A stretch of DNA of 64,000 nt from CAZFHA01 sp964518595 (GTDB taxonomy: Bacteria > Bacillota > Clostridia > Saccharofermentanales > Saccharofermentanaceae): NCBI GenBank assembly GCA_964518595.1, contig CAZFHA010000007.1, positions 1 to 64,000 of the forward strand, given 5' to 3'. The position numbers and the translations under genes are program-made. The notes under the pieces are model-generated. The model saw only the letters and a list, made by a program, of their open reading frames with translations, searched no databases and was not told the origin of the DNA. Of the stretch, positions 41,786-50,773 are shown in pieces. Each line of letters opens with the position of its first letter. The first letter of the stretch is position 1.

Positions 41786-44089
41786 TCATTTTTGATAGTG
41801 CTGTCGAAAAGAGCCTGGAGTCTCTCCTACAACTTTACTGAAAAAGCGAATAAAGTTTTGGGCATTGGTGTAATGCAGTAACTGGGCAATCTCGCCTACG
41901 GACAACTGTGAGTGAAGCAGTAGATCCTTGGCCTGTTCAATTTTATAAGCAGCCACAAAGTCAGTAAAAGTAGTATGATAATTCTTGAGTACTTTCTGGA
42001 GAGTACTGGGATGACAGGCAAGTTGGTCAGCGCATTCCAACAGGCTTAGATTTCCCCGGGTCTTCTTAATAAGGGTGCAAATCTGATGATAGACATAGCC
42101 TGAATTTTCCCGACGATAGGTGTATAATGCAGCAATCGCCGGTCGAATAAGTTGCTTTTTGTACCACTCTTTGCTTTGTTTTCGATCATAAAAGCCTTGG
42201 ATAAGCTTTGAAAATGATTTTCCTTCCTGACTAAAGACTTGATTTACGGGTAGCCCAGCTTCTACCACAGCTTGTACCACCAGTAGCTGAAAACGCAGCA
42301 GATAATAATCCCGTTCACTGCCGGACAGATTGTTGCGATAGAGGCCATCCACAAAGAGTTCTGTTATTGCCTCAGCCTTGAGAACATCACAGCTATCAAT
42401 TGCCTTCAATACTTCACGTTTAATCTCTAAATCAAATTCCGGAAAATTTCTTTCCTGACTAGCTGTTTCAGTAAAAAAGCGAATAGCTCTATAATTAGAC
42501 TCCCTATCCTGCCACTCTTGCTTTAGGGCTTCAAGGGCTTGATGGTAGGCAAGGGAGAAGAACTCTAATTGACTAAAAACACTACTGGCCCCTAGAACCA
42601 TCGATATCTGAAAATCCTTTTGAAACAATTCCCGCAACTGCTCGCCTATAGATACGGTTACTGCCTCTACTGCTTCTTGCCTGTTTTCTGCTAAAACGAA
42701 TAATATCACTTCTGTCAAATTAATAGGTGGCCAATAAAGGTTTACCTTAACTTCAACCGGTATATTGTCCATCAACAGCATACGTAGGGCATCTTGGCGT
42801 GCTACTTCGATATCTGCAAGAGCATCCCCCTCTAAGCGAAGAACTACAAGCCTGTAATATGGCCTTACCTCTAAACCGAATTGAGCCAGATTCTGATTAA
42901 TTGCCGCTGAGGTTAGTTCACCCCGAAGTAAGCGAAACACAAATAACTCTCTGAGCAGAGTTTCTTGTTCTTCTAAAGTCTTACCCATAGAACTATTATG
43001 AGCGATAAGCTCATGAAAACTTTTCTCCAGCCAAAGGAATTCATCTTTCGAGTTCATATCCTCTTGATTGATTTTTATCAGTTGACTGCGCAGACGCTGA
43101 AGTGGAGTCGTTAGCCAGCGCGAACCCCAAAAGGCCCCCAGCCAAACTATGACTACAATAAACAATAGTAGTACGCCAAAGGAAATAATTTGTTCAGCCC
43201 CATCGGTAATCCAGCTGAGATTATAGCCGCCAATATAAACAAAACCAGTCTCTCCAGACCTGAGTGGATAGAGTCGAAAGCTATCAGAGAAATTTTCCTT
43301 TATTATATGTATGCTTTCATTCTGAGAAATGTCCTTGTAATTGCTTTGTCCCCAGTCCATAATTTCTTGATTATTGTAGTAAATTGGCTGGCCATTATTG
43401 TCTAAAACAGTTATGTCAAAGTCTCCTCTACCTTGAGAAAGACTCTGTTCTAGTCGGGTATGATTGATTTTAATTACCATCATACATTCGCTCCTCTTAG
43501 CAGAAGAGGGCAGTAAAACGGCCAAGAGGAGTCCCGAATCATCAAATCTATTACTCTGGCTTAGAGTGGGAGTAGCAATACTCAGGTGATTAATCCACTT
43601 ATAACGAGAAAGCGGGCTAAGTTCTTGCCGAATTGCTTCAATTGCTTCATCGTTTTTAGCTTCCTCTAAAGTAAAAAGTCCCGTCTGTGATAATACCCAA
43701 CCATCTTCAAAATTTATAAAGCTATAACCGGAAATATAGTCACTCATATAAGCAGACCCAACCAAAGCGCTGACGGCCTCTTTAAGTTCTACTGACTTCT
43801 CATAGCGCATATTACCGGGTACCATAAGCCACTGTACCTTATCTAGATTGCTCAGGTTGCTGTAATACTCACGAATTTTCAATAGGACATAATCGGTCTG
43901 ATTCTTAGCCTGAAGGGTGGATGCCTTCATGGATAACGTAAATTTCTCAGTGGTTTCCTTTATATAGGTAGAATAAGCAAAAAAACTTAAGGCAATGATA
44001 GGAATAACAGCAATAAATAGCATCAAGGTAAAAATACGTTTTCGGAAATAACGAAAACCACCAATTTTTTCCATTATCCTTTCCCCCAT
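41786..44089 (-). CDS. Membrane-anchored AraC-family regulator with extracellular sensor
   Basis: A 767-residue one-component sensor-regulator: helix near 18-38, a long extracellular Cache-type region (about 40-290), second helix near 300-322, a HAMP-like linker, a cytoplasmic middle domain, and a C-terminal AraC double helix-turn-helix (LSLLECADQLACHPSTLQKVLKN, LSVGEIAQLLHYTNAQNFIRFFSK). This is the YesS-type layout. It lies 267 bp upstream of the lplB operon on the same strand and is its likely activator. An inner ATG at 44074 is an alternative start. Confidence 0.85.
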   Translation of the reverse strand: MGERIMEKIGGFRYFRKRIFTLMLFIAVIPIIALSFFAYSTYIKETTEKFTLSMKASTLQAKNQTDYVLLKIREYYSNLSNLDKVQWLMVPGNMRYEKSVELKEAVSALVGSAYMSDYISGYSFINFEDGWVLSQTGLFTLEEAKNDEAIEAIRQELSPLSRYKWINHLSIATPTLSQSNRFDDSGLLLAVLLPSSAKRSECMMVIKINHTRLEQSLSQGRGDFDITVLDNNGQPIYYNNQEIMDWGQSNYKDISQNESIHIIKENFSDSFRLYPLRSGETGFVYIGGYNLSWITDGAEQIISFGVLLLFIVVIVWLGAFWGSRWLTTPLQRLRSQLIKINQEDMNSKDEFLWLEKSFHELIAHNSSMGKTLEEQETLLRELFVFRLLRGELTSAAINQNLAQFGLEVRPYYRLVVLRLEGDALADIEVARQDALRMLLMDNIPVEVKVNLYWPPINLTEVILFVLAENRQEAVEAVTVSIGEQLRELFQKDFQISMVLGASSVFSQLEFFSLAYHQALEALKQEWQDRESNYRAIRFFTETASQERNFPEFDLEIKREVLKAIDSCDVLKAEAITELFVDGLYRNNLSGSERDYYLLRFQLLVVQAVVEAGLPVNQVFSQEGKSFSKLIQGFYDRKQSKEWYKKQLIRPAIAALYTYRRENSGYVYHQICTLIKKTRGNLSLLECADQLACHPSTLQKVLKNYHTTFTDFVAAYKIEQAKDLLLHSQLSVGEIAQLLHYTNAQNFIRFFSKVVGETPGSFRQHYQK

Positions 44090-44130
44090 TCTCTAAGCCT
44101 CATTATGCTACCAATGGGAAAAATCAGCAA

Positions 44131-46782
44131 TTACATATCTTGCAAAAAGTTTTGCCTGCGACGTTTTATGAGTACTATACTGGGAATAATGGAGATGCCT
44201 GTTAGAGCCGCTAAGCTTGCTATGAGGAACAGAACTTTTCCCAATGGAACAATATCGAAAATCAGACTAAATTCAATATCAAACCAGCCACAGATTAAAA
44301 ATATGCTTATGGGCAAACTAATAATCATGCCCACAAGAAATAAACACAGTAATTGAATTAACCAACTTTGTATTAAACGGTTAATGGATAATCCATTAAT
44401 TCGAAGCAGTGCGTATTTTTTCATATTAAGTTTTGTTTTGGTTAAAAACTGGCTGGTTAAGCTTACAGTTGTTAACAACATTACCAGAGCGATCAGCGAA
44501 ATAGTGAATATGTCCACCATAGAATTCAGTCTTTTGTAATTGGTCAACTCTGCTTGTTTATCAACTAATAGCATATAGGGAAATTGGGCTTGATGAAGAG
44601 CCATTTTTTGGCTCATTGCCTCCGCATCGGAATCAGGTGTTGTGTAAATCCGAAATCGATTGTAAGTATCATTAAGGCCTAAACTATCAAAGGCTTCATT
44701 GAGCGTTAAGAATCGATAGACATCTGAAGCGGTAGCTTCAAGATCAAACCACCCAATCGGTGTAGTGATTATAGCGCCAATCTTTACGTGAACATCCTTG
44801 CGTTCAAAATACTTTTTGGCTTCTGCAACGCTCACCGCCCCGTTGAATCGCTTATCAGATAGTAATCCAGATAGTGTAATTTCATCCCCTAGCTTCAAAA
44901 GAGTATTATGATTTGCAGTACTCAAATCCTCTGGGTAGGGATCATATAGTGCTGAATGAGTTGTACTGCCATCTTCTCCAATTTCCTCTACCTCCTCCAA
45001 GGTATAAGGTGGAGCCACCAGAATAACTTCCTCACCGCTGCGAAGTTTGTCATAATTAAACCCACCTGCAGTGATATATTCTTCAAAGTCTTTCAAAACA
45101 TTTTCAGGATATCCTACCAGCTTCGTGTCTATAATCTGTATATTTGTATACTTAAAATAATCAACAATATCTAGATCTTGAATAAAAGCTTCCATTCCCA
45201 AATAGTGCCCATCTTGATAAAAGTCTCTACCATCTATGAAATCGTCAAGCATCCCTTGAGGTAGTAGTAAGTCCATTTTGTTATTCTCTCTAAACATAAA
45301 GCTCTCACTAACGCCATCTTCAGCGGTTACAGCATCTATTTGTAACTTAGTTGCCCCATCCTTTTCATAGCTGTCGGTAAAGAATGCCACAGCCTCCATT
45401 CCTTCTACTGATCTGCCCAGTAAAGGCTCAGTCACAAACTCAAAGTCATAATCCATAGGCATCATACCTCTATCAGGGTTATACTCTACAGCAGTTTTAA
45501 ATGAACTCTGATAAAAAATACTACAGATAGCAATGGTTACAGCAGTGGCAATTAATAAGCAGAGGGAAGCTAACACGACTTGACTCTGGATAAATTCAAA
45601 GAAATTAAGGTACCAACTGTTCTTCTTTATCCTTATCTGATTTTTTCTCTTGGCACTGGAGGTGAAAAGCGAACGACTAATATGATACATAAAGATACCC
45701 ACTGCCATGGTACTTGAAAGTATAATCATGAGAATAATTCCAATAATGCCAAATAAATCCACAGAAAAACTAAATACTTGATTAGTATTTCTTCCTAAAG
45801 CCCAAAGAATGGGCTGGATACTTGCTAAGGCAATACCTAGTCCAACAACCACTGAGCACAGAATACTTACTATATTCTCTACCCAAATACCTAGGTATAG
45901 GTCATTTTTTTTCATGCCTAAATAGTGATAAATTTGCAAACGATCAACAATTCTATTTTTAGATAAAACTAGTAGGTTATAGAGAATAATAATTGTCGAA
46001 ATAAGCAAAATCCATATAAAAATATCCGGAATAGTAAAAACTGTCTCCTGCGCTTCCAGTTGGGCATTAGCATTTCTATAGAGGCCTTGCTCACCATCCT
46101 CAGCGATAAGAATTTCCGTATCCCTTTCAATAAGAACTTGAAAGGCAAAATAGTTAGTTTCTTGAAATAGGGTTGCTGCGAAATCAGGGAATACTAGCAC
46201 ATTATTTGTCTGAATATTATTATCTACTTCCGGCTTACCCTTAACCCACAGCCTTCCGTAATCTTCAACCATACCAACTACTTTTAGGCGATGATTGGCT
46301 AATTCTATGGAATCCCCCAGCTCGGAGACAGCTAAAGACTTGAATAAACTTTGTGCAAGCACAATCTCATCCTTGGCCTGAGGGAAATGCCCTTCCAAAA
46401 GCTTTACTCGCCCAAGCTTCAGCGCCGTTTCATCACCATAACCAAGGACTAATTGACAATTTTGCTGATTTATCTGTGCGACAGTCGTAAAAATCCCTGC
46501 CGATCTATAATCCATCTCCGGTAAATATGATAGTATCTCCTCAGAACTAAGTGGATTTTTTAACACCACATTCTCTAGCTGCGAGTAATAAATATTTGAG
46601 AATTCACCATAGACATCCTTCTTGGATTCGGCCACACTACTGAGCATACTTTGGGAAACACCATAGAGAATAACCGGTAGTATTGTCATAAGAATGATTA
46701 CCAGTGAAAACAATATGGTTGGAATGTTTCTTTTGGATAAAGTTTTAAGACCAATCCGAGTTAGCATAATGATTCTTTTCAT
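44131..46782 (-). CDS. FtsX-type ABC transporter permease (large extracellular domains)
   Basis: An 883-residue permease: one helix at 18-38, a large extracellular domain (about 40-260), a first FtsX helix bundle (near 262-380), another helix near 415-435, a second extracellular domain (about 440-735), and a C-terminal bundle. This two-module layout is typical of exporters of peptides or of bacitracin/lantibiotic resistance systems. Its ATG shares one base with the ATPase gene stop, so translation is coupled. It follows a secreted peptide gene and its ATPase. Confidence 0.82.
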   Translation of the reverse strand: MKRIIMLTRIGLKTLSKRNIPTILFSLVIILMTILPVILYGVSQSMLSSVAESKKDVYGEFSNIYYSQLENVVLKNPLSSEEILSYLPEMDYRSAGIFTTVAQINQQNCQLVLGYGDETALKLGRVKLLEGHFPQAKDEIVLAQSLFKSLAVSELGDSIELANHRLKVVGMVEDYGRLWVKGKPEVDNNIQTNNVLVFPDFAATLFQETNYFAFQVLIERDTEILIAEDGEQGLYRNANAQLEAQETVFTIPDIFIWILLISTIIILYNLLVLSKNRIVDRLQIYHYLGMKKNDLYLGIWVENIVSILCSVVVGLGIALASIQPILWALGRNTNQVFSFSVDLFGIIGIILMIILSSTMAVGIFMYHISRSLFTSSAKRKNQIRIKKNSWYLNFFEFIQSQVVLASLCLLIATAVTIAICSIFYQSSFKTAVEYNPDRGMMPMDYDFEFVTEPLLGRSVEGMEAVAFFTDSYEKDGATKLQIDAVTAEDGVSESFMFRENNKMDLLLPQGMLDDFIDGRDFYQDGHYLGMEAFIQDLDIVDYFKYTNIQIIDTKLVGYPENVLKDFEEYITAGGFNYDKLRSGEEVILVAPPYTLEEVEEIGEDGSTTHSALYDPYPEDLSTANHNTLLKLGDEITLSGLLSDKRFNGAVSVAEAKKYFERKDVHVKIGAIITTPIGWFDLEATASDVYRFLTLNEAFDSLGLNDTYNRFRIYTTPDSDAEAMSQKMALHQAQFPYMLLVDKQAELTNYKRLNSMVDIFTISLIALVMLLTTVSLTSQFLTKTKLNMKKYALLRINGLSINRLIQSWLIQLLCLFLVGMIISLPISIFLICGWFDIEFSLIFDIVPLGKVLFLIASLAALTGISIIPSIVLIKRRRQNFLQDM

Positions 46783-47459
46783 TACCTATACTCCTTTAAA
46801 ACGCCATCTGCCATCGTATAGGTTCTATCCGCAACACTTAGCCATTCCAAATCATGAGTCACCACAATATAGGTTTGAGATAATAATTCCTTTGTTCTTT
46901 GGATTAAGCCCATAATTTGTTTGCCGGTTTCTACATCCAGATTACCGGTAGGCTCATCAGCCAATATAATCGCTGGCTGAGTCAGCAAGGCACGCGAGAT
47001 AGCAACTCGCTGACGCTCACCGCCGGAAAGCTGGTCAGGATAGAAGTTTAGCCGCTCCCCTAATCCAAGGAGATCAATTAAGGTATTCTCATATTCCTGA
47101 TTATATTTCTGATTCATAATATCAAAGGGAAGGCGCATGTTATTAAGCACATTCAGCTCTTGGACAAGATGAAAAGATTGAAAAATGAACCCAATCTCCC
47201 GTCCTCTAAAAGAGCTTCTGGCACTTTCTTTCATATGGAATAGAGATTCCCCCTTAATGTCTACCGAACCTTGATCCGGCTCCAGCAGTCCACCAATCAT
47301 ATTCAAGAAAGTGCTTTTTCCCGAACCACTTCGGCCTGTAATAACTATGATCTCACCTTTACTCGCGTAGAATGAAGTCTTCTTAACCGCCTCAACCTTA
47401 AGCTGTCCAGATTCATAGGACTTAGAAATATCAGTAACCTTTAGAATCGCCTCCAGCAT
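46782..47459 (-). CDS. MacB/LolD-type ABC transporter ATPase
   Basis: A 225-residue ATPase with Walker A GRSGSGKSTF (near 41-50), Q-loop FIFQSFHLVQELNV, signature LSGGERQRVAI and Walker B IILADEPTGNLD. This form partners FtsX-type permeases. GGGGAG precedes the ATG. It lies between the secreted peptide gene (97 bp upstream) and the permease gene. Confidence 0.92.
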   Translation of the reverse strand: MLEAILKVTDISKSYESGQLKVEAVKKTSFYASKGEIIVITGRSGSGKSTFLNMIGGLLEPDQGSVDIKGESLFHMKESARSSFRGREIGFIFQSFHLVQELNVLNNMRLPFDIMNQKYNQEYENTLIDLLGLGERLNFYPDQLSGGERQRVAISRALLTQPAIILADEPTGNLDVETGKQIMGLIQRTKELLSQTYIVVTHDLEWLSVADRTYTMADGVLKEYR

Positions 47460-47556
47460 CTTCTCGCTCCCCTCTGTTATGAAAATCTGAAACCGATACA
47501 GGGACAGGACAACCCTGTACCGGTTACTAAGCAGGTAACTTATTCAAGGTAAGAAT

Positions 47557-47940
47557 TTATAAGTAGTTAAAGTACCACGGTGCTGAAGATTGATAAGCCA
47601 AGGACGTACTGCCTACATAATACTTGCAGTAAGATGAACCTTTGCTTCCACCTACACTCTTGTAAGCTTTAAAATAGCTGACATTGTCAGGAGATTGTAC
47701 ATCAAAGTTTTTTGTGGTGCCGGCATTCTTACCTCCAGTATAAGTAATTTTAAGGTCAATTCTCATGTACTTCTCGGCCTTGGTTGAACGAATAGAGCCA
47801 CCGGTGGATTGGGCTGTATTATCCACACCGTGTGAGAAAGTTAGGCTCCCATTGGCGGCGGAAACAGCACCTGCTGTTCCAATTACAAGCACAGTAAGCA
47901 TAATTGCAACAATCAAAATTCCACTAAATTTCTTTTTCAT
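47557..47940 (-). CDS. Small secreted peptide, bacteriocin-like (lactococcin 972-like?)
   Basis: A 127-residue precursor. Residues 1-28 form a Sec signal (MKKKFSGILIVAIMLTVLVIG, cleavage near AVSAA). The mature part, about 98 residues, is Gly/Ser/Tyr/Lys-rich with one Cys and ends SSAPWYFNYL. Lactococcin 972 as I recall it ends in FYYNFW, and such bacteriocins are encoded next to an ABC exporter; here an ATPase and FtsX permease follow directly. The link is tentative. AAAGGAAATG precedes the ATG. It has its own promoter. Confidence 0.6.
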   Translation of the reverse strand: MKKKFSGILIVAIMLTVLVIGTAGAVSAANGSLTFSHGVDNTAQSTGGSIRSTKAEKYMRIDLKITYTGGKNAGTTKNFDVQSPDNVSYFKAYKSVGGSKGSSYCKYYVGSTSLAYQSSAPWYFNYL

Positions 47941-48066
47941 AATTATCCATTTCCTTTCATATTATTGATGATTAGGATTTTGATCTAATTATGTCGCTCA
48001 TCAAATAGGAAAATAAGTCCTGCCTCTTTCGATTATCATCCTAGATTACTATGTCTGAAAGCTTTC

Positions 48067-48081
48067 TTGTACATGTTACAA
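48067..48081. promoter_or_regulatory. Inverted repeat over the -10 of the peptide promoter
   Basis: TTGTA CATGT TACAA is an inverted repeat with 5-bp perfect arms, covering the -10 box, where a repressor would act. Confidence 0.45.
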
Positions 48082-48101
48082 ACATAATCAAACACTGTCA
48101 A
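48073..48101 (-). promoter_or_regulatory. Sigma-A promoter of the secreted peptide-ABC locus
   Basis: On the minus strand TTGACA (48101-48096) and TAACAT (48078-48073) are 17 bp apart, upstream of the peptide gene start at 47940. Confidence 0.75.
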
Positions 48102-48252
48102 TGATTACTTGTGAAAATTAACAAAATTCTGAGGAGCTATTTCTTGTCTGCTGCAGAAAAGGCCACCCTACTTGTTTAAAGGTAAAGTTCCTCTTTCTCA
48201 GCGGATTGATTAAAGTACATCTGTCAATTACTTTGAAAAGATGAGAACACCT

Positions 48253-48288
48253 AAAAAAACAGGAAGCTATTAACTAACTCCCTGTTTT
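48253..48288 (-). terminator. Rho-independent terminator of the ytxH-DUF948-like operon
   Basis: AAAACAGG (48256-48263) pairs with CCTGTTTT (48281-48288). On the minus strand the stem runs into TTTTTTT (48259-48253). It lies 40 bp beyond the DUF948-like stop. Confidence 0.8.
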
Positions 48289-48327
48289 ATAAATGATCAA
48301 AAAATTACCAGCGATTAAGTAGAATTA

Positions 48328-48768
48328 TTAGTCGCTCTTTAGATGAGCGGCTACTAACTGAGCAATTTCGACAACAATCTGAACCACATTAGTGGCTTGG
48401 GTTGTTCCGCGCTTGATAGATTTAACTGTATCGCCTACGTCTGTCCCGAGCTCTACAATTGCTTGAACTCCCTCATTAGCAGCTCCGGTGATATCTTCCA
48501 CATCACTTAGAATCTCAGGTGCAGACTGGCTCACGGCAGCAGAGGTAACTTTAAAATCCTCGGTAATCACTTCTGCATTCTTGGTAATGACCGGAATTGA
48601 CTGTAGAGTATCTTCTAAGTTTTGACGGTTAGCATCCAATATTCCAGACACTGTAGTTAAAATCTTCTTAAGGCGTAAAAGTACAATAATTAGTACAATA
48701 CCTACACCCAGTAGAAGAACACAGCCCAGAAAAAGTAAAAGATCTTGTAAGGTAAATGATATAACCAT
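48328..48768 (-). CDS. DUF948-like membrane-anchored protein
   Basis: A 146-residue protein with one N-terminal membrane helix (about 8-32) and a long, coiled-coil-like helical tail rich in Val, Thr and acidic residues. DUF948 proteins often pair with YtxH proteins in general stress loci, as here. Start chosen at 48768: AGGA is six bases upstream, whereas it touches the earlier ATG at 48774. Its function is unknown; a scaffold or membrane-stress role is possible. Confidence 0.7.
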   Translation of the reverse strand: MVISFTLQDLLLFLGCVLLLGVGIVLIIVLLRLKKILTTVSGILDANRQNLEDTLQSIPVITKNAEVITEDFKVTSAAVSQSAPEILSDVEDITGAANEGVQAIVELGTDVGDTVKSIKRGTTQATNVVQIVVEIAQLVAAHLKSD

Positions 48769-48795
48769 TATCATTCCTCTCCATTCATGAAAGAA

Positions 48796-49149
48796 TTATA
48801 CTTCCAGATTAGTATCTTCTTTTTCACCTAAATCCTGAGCCTCAGCTTCTGCTGTATCCTCATCATGTTCATGATGTTTACAACAAGCATCAGACACGTG
48901 AGATAGTTTCTCTTTAGTCTGAGATACTTTATGAGAAACAGCAGTGTGAATATTATGAGCAGCCTTACCTGTGGTATCTTTAATCACAGCCCGGGTCTCT
49001 TTACCTGATTGAGGAGCTAACAAAAGCCCGGCAATCGCTCCGGCCAAAGCACCTACTGTTAATCCCACTCCGACCCCTACAGCAACCCGTCGATCCTGAG
49101 CAGCCTGATGTCTTCTTCTCTTTTCTCCTGATAAATCAAATAAACACAT
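48796..49149 (-). CDS. YtxH-domain protein with His/Cys-rich tail
   Basis: A 117-residue protein. Residues 20-60 are the YtxH glycine/alanine-rich helix (VGVGLTVGALAGAIAGLLLAPQSGKETR). Residues about 86-117 have CCKHHEHDED and an acidic end, a possible metal-binding patch. YtxH proteins are small stress-linked membrane proteins. AAGGGAG precedes the ATG. The DUF948-like gene starts 27 bp downstream. Confidence 0.8.
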   Translation of the reverse strand: MCLFDLSGEKRRRHQAAQDRRVAVGVGVGLTVGALAGAIAGLLLAPQSGKETRAVIKDTTGKAAHNIHTAVSHKVSQTKEKLSHVSDACCKHHEHDEDTAEAEAQDLGEKEDTNLEV

Positions 49150-49211
49150 AAAAAAGTCTCCCTTCTATTCTGTCCTAATGTATCTTTCAAAGCGAAGGTT
49201 CTATTCTTTTT

Positions 49212-49220
49212 ATTATAGCA
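49212..49220 (-). promoter_or_regulatory. Extended -10 promoter of the ytxH operon
   Basis: TGCTATAAT on the minus strand (49220-49212), 63 bp before ytxH: TATAAT with the TG motif. The -35 is poor, as extended -10 promoters tolerate. Confidence 0.6.
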
Positions 49221-49302
49221 CGATTTCACAAAAATGTACGGTTTCCATGATAGCTACATGGTAAAACAGTTTTGTAAAATTACCGAGACTTTTTCCATCT
49301 GC

Positions 49303-50082
49303 TTAGGGTTGCCTGCCAATATAAGCCAAGATACCGCCATCAACATATAGTATATGTCCATTAACGAAATTTGAGGCATCAGAAGCCAAGAAAATAGCCG
49401 GCCCCATAAGATCTTCCGGTTCACCCCAGCGAGAGGCAGGAGTCTTGGCCAGAATAAAAGAATTAAAGGGATGACCCTCTTCCCGTAAAGGAGCGGTTTG
49501 AGGTGTAGCAATATAGCCCGGGCCAAGTCCATTACACTGGATGTTATAGGCGCCATATTCAGAGGCAATATTCTTAGTTAGCATCTTAAGCCCACCCTTG
49601 GCTGCGGCGTAGGCAGAAACCGTTTCTCTACCAAGCTCGCTCATCATGGAGCAGACATTAATAATTTTTCCATGCCCCTTCTTTATCATGCCGGGAATGA
49701 CAGCCTTAGCCATAATAAAGGGAGCGGTTAAATCAATATCGACTACTTCTTGAAAATCTTCAACTGACATCTCCGTCATGGGGATTCGCTTAATGATTCC
49801 GGCGTTATTTACCAGAATATCAATAGTCCCAACCTCATTTGTGATTTCCTGAATCATTTTTTCAACGGCAGTCTCGTCGGTAACATCACAGACGTAGCCA
49901 TGAGCCTTTATGCCCATCTTTTCGTACTCTTCCAGCGCCTTTGCCACCTTATCCGCTGAGCGGCCATTAAAGCAAATTTGAGCGCCAGCCTGTGCATAGG
50001 AAGATGCAATAGCAAAACCAATTCCATAGGCTGCTCCGGTAACCAGTGCAACCCTACCTTCTAACGAAAAACGTGTATTCAT
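49303..50082 (-). CDS. SDR-family oxidoreductase, KduD-like (gluconate 5-dehydrogenase type)
   Basis: A 259-residue short-chain dehydrogenase: NAD(P) site TGAAYGIGFA, NNAGI, active site Ser-Tyr-Lys in SAYAAAKGG, and PGYIATPQT. Near relatives are gluconate 5-dehydrogenase and KduD (which reduces 2,5-diketo-3-deoxygluconate to KDG). It is the last gene of the galacturonan cluster, which favours KduD function. GGAGG precedes the ATG. KduI, the usual partner, is not in the window. Sequence alone does not separate KduD from Ga5DH. Confidence 0.8.
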   Translation of the reverse strand: MNTRFSLEGRVALVTGAAYGIGFAIASSYAQAGAQICFNGRSADKVAKALEEYEKMGIKAHGYVCDVTDETAVEKMIQEITNEVGTIDILVNNAGIIKRIPMTEMSVEDFQEVVDIDLTAPFIMAKAVIPGMIKKGHGKIINVCSMMSELGRETVSAYAAAKGGLKMLTKNIASEYGAYNIQCNGLGPGYIATPQTAPLREEGHPFNSFILAKTPASRWGEPEDLMGPAIFLASDASNFVNGHILYVDGGILAYIGRQP

Positions 50083-50126
50083 TTTTTCCTCCTGAATATA
50101 GTGAAATAGCGTTATTTTGTTACCAG

Positions 50127-50759
50127 TCAGATACTGGTAACCTCCTCATCCTTTTGGTAAAAGGATAAAACCTTAAGTAGAGGCCGGGACATCAAATAGG
50201 CGGTTAAACCTATGCCTATAATAATGAACATGTAATTCACAAAAATAATTGTAGTATTTAGTATAACCATGCAAGCGACAATAAAAAGGATATAAAGGGT
50301 CTGTTTAACATGTTTTCCGGCAATAAGAAAAGAGGTCTTAATGGTCTTTAAGGCCGGTAAGTTAAAGAAGTCTTGAATGGTAAAAACATAAAAAAGTGTA
50401 ATAAGATAGAGGAAACTAAGTCCAAGACTTAAAGCCCAAAAACCCGTAGCCAAGGTACCATCTGTATTAGCCCAGAAGTAGATATTCATACTAAGCACCA
50501 CTGCCACTAACGCTGCAATGACAAAAACAATGGTCGATCGCTTGAAGTTGCGCTTAAAAGCGGCAAAATAATTCTGGAAAATATTACCTTCCCGTTCCTT
50601 CACCATTAAGATCGTTACAGAAAATAAGGCAGAGGTAGAGGCTCCGATGGTAATAATTGGCAGCGAGGTTAAGAGCCATAGTAGATTTAGAATTAAAATA
50701 TCGGCAACCTTGCCCAGAAAATCAAATACGGGACCATTCATTTGAAAAAATTTGCGCAT
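50127..50759 (-). CDS. yesL: YesL-family (DUF624) membrane protein
   Basis: A 210-residue protein with five predicted helices. The N-terminal LNLLWLLTSLPIITIGASTSALF segment is the DUF624 hallmark. YesL genes occur in rhamnogalacturonan and other oligosaccharide loci of Bacillota. Their role is unknown. AGGAGGG precedes the ATG. It lies 14 bp after the TIM-barrel gene and 44 bp before the KduD-like gene. Confidence 0.85.
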   Translation of the reverse strand: MRKFFQMNGPVFDFLGKVADILILNLLWLLTSLPIITIGASTSALFSVTILMVKEREGNIFQNYFAAFKRNFKRSTIVFVIAALVAVVLSMNIYFWANTDGTLATGFWALSLGLSFLYLITLFYVFTIQDFFNLPALKTIKTSFLIAGKHVKQTLYILFIVACMVILNTTIIFVNYMFIIIGIGLTAYLMSRPLLKVLSFYQKDEEVTSI

Positions 50760-50773
50760 TCTACCCTCCTGGA

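Larger units (their letters stand above)
47941..48327. other. Intergenic region: peptide promoter and a terminator
   Basis: This 387-bp stretch holds the promoter/operator of the secreted peptide gene at 48067-48101 and the terminator of the DUF948-like gene at 48253-48288. The leader from about 48066 to 47941 is about 125 nt. The section between 48102 and 48252 shows nothing I recognise. Confidence 0.6.

Noticed and set aside
49254..49568. 104-codon minus frame overlapping the KduD-like gene
   Set aside because: The SDR frame over the same bases has the PGYIATP and C-terminal SDR features.
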